Shown: piece after piece, positions 16,924-26,416 of the stretch
Layout: every line of letters begins with the position of its first letter
Position numbering within the stretch: the first letter of the stretch is position 1
NCBI GenBank assembly: GCA_958349535.1
Contig: CATWDJ010000002.1
Span: 1-64,000 of the forward strand
Direction: 5' to 3'
Length of the DNA: 64,000 nucleotides
DNA from: Maccoyibacter sp900556645
GTDB taxonomy: Bacteria > Bacillota > Clostridia > Lachnospirales > Lachnospiraceae
Notes under the pieces: generated by a model
What the model was told of the DNA's origin: nothing
Database searches by the model: none
What the model saw: the letters and a program-made list of their open reading frames with translations, nothing else
Position numbers and translations under genes: made by a program

Positions 16924-17527
16924 AATCTGTAAAATAGTCCATGTCCACATCCCCGGAAATGCCGGGAACGGAGCCGGTGTCAGAATATTGGAATCCGATC
17001 CAGTGCTCCCAGATGTCGTTTCCTGCCGGACCATCGGTGCTGTAATAGTCTGCAATCCAGAGAGGATAGATGGAGAAATCATCGGACCAGATGGTTTGAG
17101 CATCTGAGGCATCGGAATAAATCATGGGACGGATACCGCTAAGGCGTTCCAATTCCTGCAAAAAAGTAAGACCAATGGCGTTGATGGCAGCAATGTCCGG
17201 ATTGGAAAAGCTTTCATAATCCATAGCAGGACGTGCGGAAAAATTTTTGTTCCGGATAAGCTCATAGAAATGTTGTGCCTGTTCTGCCGCTTCTGCGGTG
17301 GTAAAGGCAGTTACGTAGTAATAAAAACCCACAATCATATCTGCGGCAGATGCCCGTTCATAATTTTGTAGAAAGAACGGGTCTGTCATGTCGCCACCCT
17401 CTCCGGCTTTGATATAGACTGTCTCTATGCCGGAAGAACGGACCTGTGTGAAATCAATGTTACCTTGGTAATTACTGACGTCAATGCCGTCATAAATAAT
17501 ATTGGAATCTGCTGTAAAGTCAGGCAT
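16889..17527 (-). CDS. Glycoside hydrolase family 25 lysozyme
   Basis: A 212-residue GH25 muramidase-like protein. The barrel opens IIYDGIDVSNYQGNIDF, the catalytic acid motif is PAMDYES, and it ends with the family's DVDMDYF. The start at 17527 is chosen because AGGAGG lies five bases upstream; a longer frame reaches 17581 but its extra N-terminus is not a signal peptide. With the chosen start there is no secretion signal and no cell-wall binding domain. Export would need a holin or leaky lysis, or the enzyme acts inside. It is not flanked by phage genes. Confidence 0.88.
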   Translation of the reverse strand: MPDFTADSNIIYDGIDVSNYQGNIDFTQVRSSGIETVYIKAGEGGDMTDPFFLQNYERASAADMIVGFYYYVTAFTTAEAAEQAQHFYELIRNKNFSARPAMDYESFSNPDIAAINAIGLTFLQELERLSGIRPMIYSDASDAQTIWSDDFSIYPLWIADYYSTDGPAGNDIWEHWIGFQYSDTGSVPGISGDVDMDYFTDSILVPALRTDS

Positions 17528-17656
17528 AAAAATCCTCCTTATTTTTAAAATGCAACTGTTTTTGTAGTGTCGCTTACTCAAAATAGTATATGAGTTGGAG
17601 GGAAGGTGGTGCTTTGGACGAGGCAGAAAGAAAATATAAAAATTTTGTAAAAATAG

Positions 17657-17684
17657 TTGACATCCCCAAAAAAAGTGATATGAT
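17657..17684 (+). promoter_or_regulatory. Rubrerythrin promoter (TTGACA-N16-TATGAT)
   Basis: TTGACA at 17657-17662 and TATGAT at 17679-17684, about 55 bp before the rubrerythrin start. A nearly perfect palindrome begins at the end of the -10 box. Confidence 0.65.
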
Positions 17685-17710
17685 AATATCAGTAATAATT
17701 ACTAATATTA
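17684..17710. promoter_or_regulatory. 27-bp near-palindrome in the rubrerythrin promoter
   Basis: A TAATAT...ATATTA palindrome with AGTAAT/ATTACT at its centre and only a couple of mismatches. It covers the start of transcription. The AT-rich symmetry is similar in kind to a PerR or Fur box, and rubrerythrin is a peroxide-defence gene. The regulator is inferred. Confidence 0.5.
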
Positions 17711-17740
17711 ATAAGGACAAATAAAAGGAGGAAAACAGAA

Positions 17741-18280
17741 ATGGATTTAAAAGGAAGTAAAACAGAAGCAAATTTACAGACAGCGTTCGCAGGAGAGTCT
17801 ATGGCAAGAAATAAATATACATATTTCGCATCCAAGGCTAAAAAGGACGGCTATGTACAGATTTCCAAGATTTTTGAAGAGACAGCAGCAAACGAAAAAG
17901 AGCATGCAAAGCTTTGGTATAAATTATTAAACGGCGGAGCAGTTGGTTCTACTATCGAGAACTTAAAAGAAGCAGCAGAAGGCGAGAACTATGAGTGGAC
18001 AGATATGTATGATCAGTTCGCAAAAGAGGCAAGAGAAGAAGGTTTCGATGATATCGCTGCTTTATTCGAAGGCGTAGCAGCTATCGAGAAAGAGCATGAG
18101 GAAAGATATCGCAAGCTGTTAGCAAATATCGAAGGAGATTTAGTATTTTCCAGAGACGGAGATGTGGTATGGCAGTGTTCTAACTGTGGACACATCTGTG
18201 TTGGAAAGAAAGCACCGGAAGAGTGTCCGGTATGTGCACATCCACAGGCACATTTCGAAATCAAAGCTACAAATTACTAA
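17741..18280 (+). CDS. rbr: Rubrerythrin
   Basis: A 179-residue non-haem iron peroxidase. The N-terminal ferritin-like domain has two iron-binding motif pairs, ESMARNKY...EETAANEKEH and the later EGVAAIEKEHEERY. The C-terminal rubredoxin domain has CSNCGHICVG and CPVCAHPQ, which bind the Fe(Cys)4 centre. Rubrerythrin reduces hydrogen peroxide in anaerobes. AAAGGAGG precedes the start. It is monocistronic, with a strong terminator and its own promoter and palindrome, consistent with stress-dependent regulation. Confidence 0.97.
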   Translation: MDLKGSKTEANLQTAFAGESMARNKYTYFASKAKKDGYVQISKIFEETAANEKEHAKLWYKLLNGGAVGSTIENLKEAAEGENYEWTDMYDQFAKEAREEGFDDIAALFEGVAAIEKEHEERYRKLLANIEGDLVFSRDGDVVWQCSNCGHICVGKKAPEECPVCAHPQAHFEIKATNY

Positions 18281-18296
18281 AATTCATTTTGCTTGT

Positions 18297-18328
18297 AAAG
18301 AGGATGGCGAGAGCTGTCCTCTTTTTTT
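18297..18328 (+). terminator. Rubrerythrin terminator
   Basis: A GC-containing stem, AAAGAGGATGGC paired with GCTGTCCTCTTT around a GAGA loop, followed by a run of T. Confidence 0.85.
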
Positions 18329-18430
18329 TAACAAGAAAACTCACAGAAGGATAGAGAACCTGTGATAAGTTAAATCCCGCATCTTGGAAAAACCACAACA
18401 ATCCCGTATAATGGAACTTGAGGTGAAAAA

Positions 18431-21400
18431 ATGTCATTACAGTTTATTCTGGGACCTTCAGGCGGAGGCAAGTCCCATTATCTATATGAAAATTTAATAG
18501 AAGAGGCGAAGAAAGACCGAACCAAGGATTTTCTTTTGATTGTACCGGAACAGTTTACCATGCAGACTCAGAAGGAACTGGTGGAGCGGAGTAAAAACCA
18601 TGCCATTATGAATATCGATGTGCTGAGCTTTGAGCGTCTGGCATTCCGGGTGTTTGACGAATTGGGAATCCAGAAGCTGGATATTCTGGAGGAGACGGGA
18701 AAGAATCTGATTTTGCGGAAACTGGCGGAGGAGCATGGAGAGGAATTGACGGTTCTGGGAGCCCAGATGAAAAAGATGGGATATGTCAGTGAACTGAAAT
18801 CCCTGATTTCTGAGTTTATGCAGTATCAGATTACGCCACAGGAAATTGAAGGATGGCTGAAGGGAGAAAACAGCCAAGCATTTCAGTTAAAAATGCGGGA
18901 TGTTCAGTTGATTTATCAGGAATTTTTGAATTACTTACAGGGAAATTGTATTACGGCGGAGGAAGTGTTACAGGAATGTGCACAGGTAGCAGACCGCTCC
19001 CTGATGCTGAAAAACAGCAACTTGATTTTTGATGGATTTACCGGGTTCACACCGGTACAGATGGGATTGCTGGAAACTCTCTTTCCTATGGCAGACCGCA
19101 TACAGGTGGCAGTGACGGTGGATAAAGAGACCGAATTGTATACTAAGCCTGTGATGCAGGAGCTTTTCTACATGAGTAAAAAAATGATACAGTCTCTTAT
19201 ACATTTGGCACAGAAGACAGATTGTAAGGTTTTGGAGCCGGTATATGTGGAAGAGGGATTGCAGCATCGCTATGAAAATGCAGGGGAATTGGAGCATTTG
19301 CAAAAAAATCTGTTTCGAGCGGTATGGAAACCATATGAAAAGAAAACGGAAAATATATCCATTCATTGTCTGCAAAATCCCAAGGAGGAATTGCTTTATG
19401 CCGCAGCAAAGATTCATCATATGGTGCAGGCGGAGGGTTACCGCTACAAAGATTTTGCCATTGTATCAGGAAATACGGAAGGATATTCCTGTTACGCAAA
19501 GGAAATTTTTGAAGCATATGAGATTCCTTATTTTGTAGATGAAAAGAAGACGATTCTGTTTCATCCTTTTATTGAGTTCATCCGGGCATCCTTGGAGATG
19601 ATAGAAGAGGATTTTTCCTATGAGAGTGTCATGCGGTATTTTCGGACAGGTCTCAGCGGACAGGAAACGGAACAGATAGACCGTCTGGAAAATTATCTTT
19701 TAGCCGGGGGAATTAAAGGATATAAGGCGTGGAGCAGTACCTTTGAAAAATGTCCGAAGGGATATACGGAAGAAGAGCTGTTACCGTTGGAACAGCTTCG
19801 GGCAGATGTGATGGCGAAGGTGGAGCCATGCCGGAAGGTTTTAAAGCAAACGGATGCAACGGTGGCAGAGCGGTTGGAAGCTTTGTACCATTTCATCGTG
19901 CAACACAATATGCAGGAGCAGCTACGCGAGAAACAGAATTATTTTGAGGAGCAGCAGAACTTTACCAGAGCAAAAGAGTATGAACAGATCTATGGGATTG
20001 TCATGGATTTGTTTGATAAGATGGCAGAGCTGTTGGGAGACCAAAAAATAAGTACCAGAGAGTGCAGCCAAATTTTGGATGCAGGATTTGAAGCTGCCAA
20101 GGTGGGAGTGCTGCCTCCGGGATATGACTGTGTACTGTTGGGAGATATCGAGCGAACCAGACTGGACCATATCAAAGTTTTGTTCTTTGTGGGAGTCAAC
20201 GACGGAGTGATTCCCAAGTCTGCACAGGCAGGAGGTATTTTGTCAGCATTGGAGAGGGAGAAGCTGTCAGAACAGGAGGTACAGCTGGCACCGACCCCTA
20301 GAGAGAGAACCTTTTTACAAAAATTTTATTTGTATCTGAATATGACAAAACCTCAAAGAAGACTGATATTGACCTTTGCCCGGGTAAATGCAAAAGGAGA
20401 GTCTATCAGGCGTTCTTATCTGATAGGACAGATGAAAAAATTATATCCTCATTTAATAATAGAAGAAGGGATTGAACCGGAGCTTTTACTGGCAACACCT
20501 AGAAGCGGTATGGAATATTTTCTGGAAGGATTGCAGGAAAAGCAGAAGCAGAATGACCGCTGGCTGGCATTGGCGGCATGGTATCTGGGAGAATCGGATT
20601 GGAAGCAGGAGGCAGAGGGATTGATAGATGCGTCCTTTTATTCCTATCGTTCCCGGAAACTGCCGAAAGGATTGGTTCATGCCCTGTACGGAACAGTGTT
20701 GGAAAATAGTGTTACCAGACTGGAGCAGTTCGCCTCCTGTGCCTGTGCCCATTATCTGAAATACGGTCTGAGATTGCAGGAACGCCAGTTACAGGAATTT
20801 TCTGCGGTGGATTTCGGTAATATTTTTCACTCTGCCATTGAGAATTTCTCCAAACAGGCGGAGCAGGAAGGGGTTTTGTGGACGGAATTGTCTGAAGAAC
20901 AGCAGCAGAAATTGGAGGAGGTTTCTTTTTTACAGGCGTTGGAGGAGCAGAAGTTAGGAAATCTGGGAGAAAGTGCTAAGAGCCGATTTTTGGCAGAACA
21001 GATGCGACGGGTATACCACAGAACCATAGTAACCTTGACGGAACAGCTTAAGAGGGGGCGTTTTACCCCCAGCGGTTATGAGATTGGATTCTCAGGGGCA
21101 GATAAGCTGGAGGCGTTGCAGTTTACCCTGAATGATGAGGAAAAGATGTATTTAAGGGGAAGAATTGACCGTCTGGATACTTACGAGACAGAAGATAAAG
21201 TCTATGTAAAAATTATTGATTATAAAACGGGAAAGACCAATTTTCAGATGTTAAATCTCTACCATGGACTGCAATTACAGTTGGTGGTTTATCTCAATGC
21301 GGCAATGGAAATGACAAAGAAAAAAAATCCGGGGAAAATCGTCGCTCCGGCAGGTATCTTTTATTACCATGTGGAGGATCCCTTTGTGGAAAGTGAGGGA

Positions 21401-21850
21401 AGGCTCTCGGAGGAAGAAATCTATGAGAACATTCTGGAGGAACTAAAGCTGGATGGAATGGTAAACAGTGAAGAAGAGGTTTACCGGGCAATGGATGAAC
21501 AGATGGGGGATGCCTCTCATGTGATTCCGGTAAAGGTAAAAAAAGACGGAACCCTATATGCCACATCCAAGGTATTGTCCCAGCAGGCATTTGAAAATAT
21601 GGAAGCCTTTGTGGGGCAAAAGATAAAGAGACTGGGAAATCAGATGATGGCTGGAGAACAGGGGGCAAATCCTTATCGGCAGGGAAAACAGGAGGCCTGT
21701 ACCTATTGCAGTTATCGGAGTGTCTGCGGTTTTGATGAGAAAATTCAGGGATATGAGTATCGGAATCTTCAAAGAAGTGCAAAGACAGAAGATGTACTGC
21801 AAAAAATAAGTGAAGATTTAATAAATGAAGGAAAGGGAGAAACCCTATGA
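18431..21850 (+). CDS. addB: Helicase-exonuclease AddAB, AddB subunit
   Basis: A 1139-residue subunit of the AddAB recombination helicase-nuclease, which resects double-strand breaks for RecA loading. Residues 8-15 carry the Walker A-like GPSGGGKS. The C-terminal RecB-type nuclease has the IIDYKTGKT motif. The paired cysteines of the Fe-S cluster are visible upstream (CACAHYLKYG) and at the end (CTYCSYRSVC). AGGTG lies before the ATG. The gene overlaps addA by four bases, so the subunits are co-translated. Confidence 0.96.
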   Translation: MSLQFILGPSGGGKSHYLYENLIEEAKKDRTKDFLLIVPEQFTMQTQKELVERSKNHAIMNIDVLSFERLAFRVFDELGIQKLDILEETGKNLILRKLAEEHGEELTVLGAQMKKMGYVSELKSLISEFMQYQITPQEIEGWLKGENSQAFQLKMRDVQLIYQEFLNYLQGNCITAEEVLQECAQVADRSLMLKNSNLIFDGFTGFTPVQMGLLETLFPMADRIQVAVTVDKETELYTKPVMQELFYMSKKMIQSLIHLAQKTDCKVLEPVYVEEGLQHRYENAGELEHLQKNLFRAVWKPYEKKTENISIHCLQNPKEELLYAAAKIHHMVQAEGYRYKDFAIVSGNTEGYSCYAKEIFEAYEIPYFVDEKKTILFHPFIEFIRASLEMIEEDFSYESVMRYFRTGLSGQETEQIDRLENYLLAGGIKGYKAWSSTFEKCPKGYTEEELLPLEQLRADVMAKVEPCRKVLKQTDATVAERLEALYHFIVQHNMQEQLREKQNYFEEQQNFTRAKEYEQIYGIVMDLFDKMAELLGDQKISTRECSQILDAGFEAAKVGVLPPGYDCVLLGDIERTRLDHIKVLFFVGVNDGVIPKSAQAGGILSALEREKLSEQEVQLAPTPRERTFLQKFYLYLNMTKPQRRLILTFARVNAKGESIRRSYLIGQMKKLYPHLIIEEGIEPELLLATPRSGMEYFLEGLQEKQKQNDRWLALAAWYLGESDWKQEAEGLIDASFYSYRSRKLPKGLVHALYGTVLENSVTRLEQFASCACAHYLKYGLRLQERQLQEFSAVDFGNIFHSAIENFSKQAEQEGVLWTELSEEQQQKLEEVSFLQALEEQKLGNLGESAKSRFLAEQMRRVYHRTIVTLTEQLKRGRFTPSGYEIGFSGADKLEALQFTLNDEEKMYLRGRIDRLDTYETEDKVYVKIIDYKTGKTNFQMLNLYHGLQLQLVVYLNAAMEMTKKKNPGKIVAPAGIFYYHVEDPFVESEGRLSEEEIYENILEELKLDGMVNSEEEVYRAMDEQMGDASHVIPVKVKKDGTLYATSKVLSQQAFENMEAFVGQKIKRLGNQMMAGEQGANPYRQGKQEACTYCSYRSVCGFDEKIQGYEYRNLQRSAKTEDVLQKISEDLINEGKGETL

Positions 21851-24800
21851 GCTGGACGAAGGAACAACAAAAAGTAATAGATTTACGGCAACGGAATATA
21901 TTGGTTTCCGCGGCAGCAGGCTCGGGAAAAACAGCGGTTTTGGTAGAGCGGATCATTAAGCGGATTCTGGATGAAAGGAATCCGGTGGATGTGGACCGGC
22001 TTTTGGTGGTAACCTTTACCAAAGCGGCAGCCGCAGAGATGCGGGAGAGGATTGGTGATGCTTTGGAGCGGGCGTTACAGGCAGAACCTGAAAATCTTCA
22101 TTTACAGAAGCAGCAGTCACTGTTGCACAATGCACAGATTACCACCATTGACAGCTTCTGTCTTTTTGTGGTGCGGAACTATTTTCATAAGATTGCGTTG
22201 GAACCGGGATTTCGGATTGCCGATGAGGGAGAATTGAATCTGTTGAAAGAGGATGTTTTGGACAGGGTCATGGAATCGTTTTATGAGATGGAAGACGAAG
22301 AAATCCGCAGCTTTTTTGAAATCTATTCCACGGCAAAAAGCGATGGCAGAGTACGGGAAATGATTATGGAGCTTTATCTGGTGGCAGAGTCCAATCCATG
22401 GCAAGAGGAATGGCTGGATTCCCTTCAAAAGGGATATGAGGTAACGGAAGAGAACTTAGACGAAGCCCTATGGATGAAAGCCATCAATACCTATTATCGC
22501 AATTCCATGGAGGGGATTTTGGAAGAACTTCAGACGGCACTTGCTCTGACCAAAGACAGTGACGGTCCCAATATGTATCAGCCGGCAATCGAAAGTGATA
22601 TGGAACTTGTGGAAAAGCTGGCACAGCAGAATACTTATGATGGGATTCAGGAGTCTTTGCTGCATACCGGAAGTTATGCAAAACTGGCTCCTGCAAGGAA
22701 ATATGAGGGAAGTATTGAAAAGCAGGAGCAGGTGAAAGAAATCCGCAATCGTATGAAGGATACGGTAAAGGAATTTGCCACGAAGTTTTATGTGCAGCCG
22801 GAAACTGAATTGTTACAATCTGTCCGGCGTTTGCAACCGATACTGAGAGCATTGATTCGTTTAACCAAGGCTTTTGGTAAAGCCTATGGAGAAGAAAAAA
22901 GAAAGAAAAATCTGGTAGATTTTTCAGATATAGAGCATTTTGCTTTGGACATTCTGGTGGATGGAGAAAGCAAGGAGCCTACGGATACAGCAAGGGAATT
23001 TCAGGAATATTTTGAAGAGATTATGATTGATGAATATCAGGACAGCAATTACGTGCAGGAAACTATTTTAACGGCGGTATCCAGACAATGGCGGGGAGAA
23101 AATAATCTTTTTATGGTGGGAGATGTAAAGCAGAGTATTTATCGGTTCCGACTGGCAAGGCCGGAACTTTTCATGGAGAAATATGAGAGCTATACGGCAC
23201 AAGACAGTCAAAAACAGAAAATTGAATTGCACAAAAATTTCCGAAGCCGCAGGGAAGTACTGGACACGGTCAATGATATTTTTTATAAAATCATGGCAAA
23301 AGATATGGGAAGAATTGCGTACAATGAGGATGTGGCACTTTATGTGGGAGCAGAGTTTGAGACAGCAGGTCAGGAGAATGGCACAGAAACCTATGTGATT
23401 GAAAGCCGACAGGAGGAAGAGGAGGAGCAGAAAGAAAATCCGGTGTTGGAGGCAGCACTCATCGCCAAAAAAATACTGGAGTATAAGGATTCTTTTCAGA
23501 TAAAGGATAAGGAAAGCGGAAAAATGCGGAGGGCAGGCTATTCAGATATGGTAATTTTGCTCCGCAGTCCCGGCAGCTACGCCGAGGAGATGGTAAAAGA
23601 ACTGGGAAGATGGGGGATTCCGGCTCATGCGGCATCCAAAACCGGATATTTTTCCACCCAGGAAATATTGATTCTGCTGAACTATCTCTCTGTATTGGAT
23701 AATCCGATGCAGGATATTCCGTTGGCAAGCGTGCTGAGTTCTTATTTTGTGGGACTTTCTCAGGAGGAACTGGCACAGATACGGATTCTAAATCCCAAGA
23801 CACCTTTCCATGAAACGGTATTAGAGCTTATAAAAAAACTGGAGTCGGAAGAGGAAGTGGCGAATCTTGAGAGCGAAACCACCAAAAAGCTGCAAAAAGC
23901 CTATGTTTTTTATAAGGAGTTTCGGGAAAAGAGTACCTACTTGCCCATCCATGAATTATTGCAGGAGGTTCTGACAAAAACAGGATATCTGAATTATGTC
24001 AGTGCCCTTCCGGCAGGGGAACAACGGCGGGCAAATGTAGAAATGCTGATGGAACGGGCGATTGCATATGAGAGCAGCAGCTATCGGGGGCTGTTCCACT
24101 TTATCCGCTATATTGAAAAGCTGCAGAAATATGATGTGGATTTTGGAGAGGCGGAGATGATTAGCGAGAATGAAGAGGCAGTCCGAATTATGAGTATTCA
24201 TAAGAGTAAAGGACTGGAATTTCCCATCTGTTTTGTGGCAGGACTGGGAAAGCAGTTTAATAAATCAGATGGTCGGGGAGCCTTGGTTATTCACCCGGAT
24301 TTGGGAGTGGGGTTTGATGACTATGACAGGAAAAGACGGACGAAAACTCCGGTATTTTTAAAAAATGTTCTGGCAAAGCAGCTGGAACTGGAGAATCTGG
24401 GGGAAGAGCTTCGAGTTCTCTATGTGGCACTTACCAGAGCAAAGGAAAAACTGGTGTTGGTGGGTTGTGTGAAAAACAGTGGAGAAAAGCTGATAGCGTA
24501 TAAGAACAGAGCCGCCAAAGATATTCTTCCTTTTGGAATAAGAAAGGGGGCAGCCTGTTATTTTGACTGGATATTGCCGGCACTGTTCTCTTATGGAGAG
24601 AAATATCCGGTTTATCTGGAAAAAGGCGATACGGCGGCAGCAGAACTGGCACAGGAAATAGAGCAGGGCTTCCGAAAGGAAGAGCTGCTGGCAGGTATTC
24701 AGAAGGCAGACACAGCCCAAATCGAAGAATTAAAGGAAATGCTTTCCTATAGATATCCTATGGAGGAAGATATTTCATTAAAAACTAAAATATCCGTTTC

Positions 24801-25479
24801 GGAATTGAAGCACCGGAATATGGTCTTTGGGGAGGAGGAAAAAGATACAATCCAATGGTATGAACCGGAGATACCGGTTCCCTATGTTCCAAATTTTGTG
24901 GAAAAAAGAACGGAGGAAAATCAAGGTGCCCTGCGAGGAACGGCGGTACATCGTGCCATGGAGTGCATGGATTTTTCGGAGATGGAACGTAGGATAGCGG
25001 AACGGGGAATTGCCAGAGAGGACAAGAATGGGCTGCGTACTCTGGTATGTGAGCGATTGAAAGAGCTGTTACAGGAAAACAAAATCGATGAGGAAATGCA
25101 CGGTTTGATTCTGCCGGAAAAAATAGCGGGATTTTTTACCAAGAACATTTCCAAACGGATGGCACAGGCGGCAGAACGAAAAGAACTATTTCTGGAAAAG
25201 CCCTTTGTATTGGGCAAGCCTGCCAAGGAAATTGATTCGGAGAAGCAAAGCGGAGAACTGGTGTTGATACAGGGAATTGTGGACGTATTCTTTATCGAGA
25301 ACGGCAAAATCGTTGTTTTGGACTATAAAACAGACCGCGTAAACAAAAAAGAACAGCTTATCGGAAGATATAAGACCCAGTTGGAGTTGTACGCAGAGGC
25401 ACTGGCAAAGGTTTTTGAGGTTGAGATAGGAGAAAAACTGATATATTCTTTTGCCTTAGAGGATACCATAGAAGTATAA
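21847..25479 (+). CDS. addA: Helicase-exonuclease AddAB, AddA subunit
   Basis: A 1210-residue UvrD/RecB superfamily 1 helicase with a C-terminal nuclease. Walker A is SAAAGSGKT (21-29). Other helicase motifs include VVTFTKAAAAEMRERI, IMIDEYQDSNYVQ (Walker B), GDVKQSIYRFRLARPELF, IMSIHKSKGLEFP and LYVALTRAKEKLVLVG. The nuclease motif is VVLDYKTDRV near the C-terminus. It pairs with AddB in the RecBCD-like complex of Firmicutes. Length is normal. The maf gene follows by 10 bp. Confidence 0.97.
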   Translation: MSWTKEQQKVIDLRQRNILVSAAAGSGKTAVLVERIIKRILDERNPVDVDRLLVVTFTKAAAAEMRERIGDALERALQAEPENLHLQKQQSLLHNAQITTIDSFCLFVVRNYFHKIALEPGFRIADEGELNLLKEDVLDRVMESFYEMEDEEIRSFFEIYSTAKSDGRVREMIMELYLVAESNPWQEEWLDSLQKGYEVTEENLDEALWMKAINTYYRNSMEGILEELQTALALTKDSDGPNMYQPAIESDMELVEKLAQQNTYDGIQESLLHTGSYAKLAPARKYEGSIEKQEQVKEIRNRMKDTVKEFATKFYVQPETELLQSVRRLQPILRALIRLTKAFGKAYGEEKRKKNLVDFSDIEHFALDILVDGESKEPTDTAREFQEYFEEIMIDEYQDSNYVQETILTAVSRQWRGENNLFMVGDVKQSIYRFRLARPELFMEKYESYTAQDSQKQKIELHKNFRSRREVLDTVNDIFYKIMAKDMGRIAYNEDVALYVGAEFETAGQENGTETYVIESRQEEEEEQKENPVLEAALIAKKILEYKDSFQIKDKESGKMRRAGYSDMVILLRSPGSYAEEMVKELGRWGIPAHAASKTGYFSTQEILILLNYLSVLDNPMQDIPLASVLSSYFVGLSQEELAQIRILNPKTPFHETVLELIKKLESEEEVANLESETTKKLQKAYVFYKEFREKSTYLPIHELLQEVLTKTGYLNYVSALPAGEQRRANVEMLMERAIAYESSSYRGLFHFIRYIEKLQKYDVDFGEAEMISENEEAVRIMSIHKSKGLEFPICFVAGLGKQFNKSDGRGALVIHPDLGVGFDDYDRKRRTKTPVFLKNVLAKQLELENLGEELRVLYVALTRAKEKLVLVGCVKNSGEKLIAYKNRAAKDILPFGIRKGAACYFDWILPALFSYGEKYPVYLEKGDTAAAELAQEIEQGFRKEELLAGIQKADTAQIEELKEMLSYRYPMEEDISLKTKISVSELKHRNMVFGEEEKDTIQWYEPEIPVPYVPNFVEKRTEENQGALRGTAVHRAMECMDFSEMERRIAERGIAREDKNGLRTLVCERLKELLQENKIDEEMHGLILPEKIAGFFTKNISKRMAQAAERKELFLEKPFVLGKPAKEIDSEKQSGELVLIQGIVDVFFIENGKIVVLDYKTDRVNKKEQLIGRYKTQLELYAEALAKVFEVEIGEKLIYSFALEDTIEV

Positions 25480-25489
25480 GGAGAAAAAG

Positions 25490-26059
25490 ATGGAGTTGAT
25501 ATTGGCTTCCGCATCCCCAAGGCGGAAAGAATTATTGGAACAGATTGGATTGAGTTTTCGGATTATCCCTGCAAAGGGCGAGGAAAAAATCACAAAGAAG
25601 CTGCCCCACGAGGTGGTAATGGAGCTTTCCGCACAGAAAGCCACGGAAGTGGCAAAGCTTCAGACAGAGGATTGTCTGGTGCTGGGAGCGGATACCATTG
25701 TAGCTGTGGGGGAGGAAATACTGGGAAAACCCAAGGATGAGCAGGATGCTCTGCGGATGCTTATGCTGTTGCAGGGAAGAAAGCATGAGGTCTATACCGG
25801 AGTAACTCTGTATGAGACAGGAAGAGAAAAGATAAACAGCTTTTATGAAAAAACAGAGGTTTATATGTATCCTATGACAGAAGAGGAATTGGTGGAATAC
25901 ATTAAGACAGGAGAGCCTATGGACAAAGCAGGTGCCTATGGGATACAGGGAATCGGTGCAAAACTGATTCAGAAAATCCATGGAGATTACAACAATGTGG
26001 TGGGACTTCCCGTTGCCCGTATTTACCAAGAAATAAAGGGAAAATCCATTGAAATATAG
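25490..26059 (+). CDS. maf: Maf family nucleotide pyrophosphatase
   Basis: A 189-residue Maf/Ham1-fold enzyme. The N-terminal signature LASASPRRKELLEQIGL, the central LVLGADTIVAV and the C-terminal DKAGAYGIQG with NVVGLPV are all present. Maf proteins hydrolyse dTTP, UTP or modified NTPs, which prevents misincorporation. AAGGAG lies upstream. It follows addA closely and is probably the last gene of that operon. Confidence 0.95.
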   Translation: MELILASASPRRKELLEQIGLSFRIIPAKGEEKITKKLPHEVVMELSAQKATEVAKLQTEDCLVLGADTIVAVGEEILGKPKDEQDALRMLMLLQGRKHEVYTGVTLYETGREKINSFYEKTEVYMYPMTEEELVEYIKTGEPMDKAGAYGIQGIGAKLIQKIHGDYNNVVGLPVARIYQEIKGKSIEI

Positions 26060-26134
26060 AATCTTTTTTGGTACTATACTAAAGGATGTGAAAACATCGG
26101 ATGGGCGAGGGTTTTATTAAAGGAGGTATTTCGT

Positions 26135-26398
26135 ATGTATGAATATGATGAAGAGTGCATACAGACTTTTTTGGATAAACAGTTGCAGTTGTTCCGGGAA
26201 GAGGTTGCACAGACGCCGGAGGAGGCAGAAGAATTTTTAGGAGACTGCATGGCAGTTGTGTGTAAAAATCTCAAAGAAGTGAAGGAATATTTTGAAAGCG
26301 AAGGAACAGACATTGCAGGACTGTCTATGAATGAACTGGAAGAACTGCAGGAAGTGTTTGCACTTCCTAGCGGAAGATACTTAATCGTAGAAGCGTAG
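26135..26398 (+). CDS. Hypothetical protein, 87 residues
   Basis: A small acidic helical protein I do not recognise. AAAGGAGG precedes the ATG, so translation is likely. It contains a CMAVVCKN segment with two cysteines and ends in LPSGRYLIVEA. No membrane helix or signal peptide is seen. It is transcribed with the FAD dehydrogenase that follows 18 bp later, so it may be a partner of that enzyme, but the evidence is only position. Confidence 0.7.
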   Translation: MYEYDEECIQTFLDKQLQLFREEVAQTPEEAEEFLGDCMAVVCKNLKEVKEYFESEGTDIAGLSMNELEELQEVFALPSGRYLIVEA

Positions 26399-26416
26399 AG
26401 AAAGGGTGCAGTATAA

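Noticed and set aside
16889..17581. Prophage remnant suggested by the lysozyme
   Set aside because: The neighbours are a dus gene and rubrerythrin. No holin, integrase or structural gene is present.
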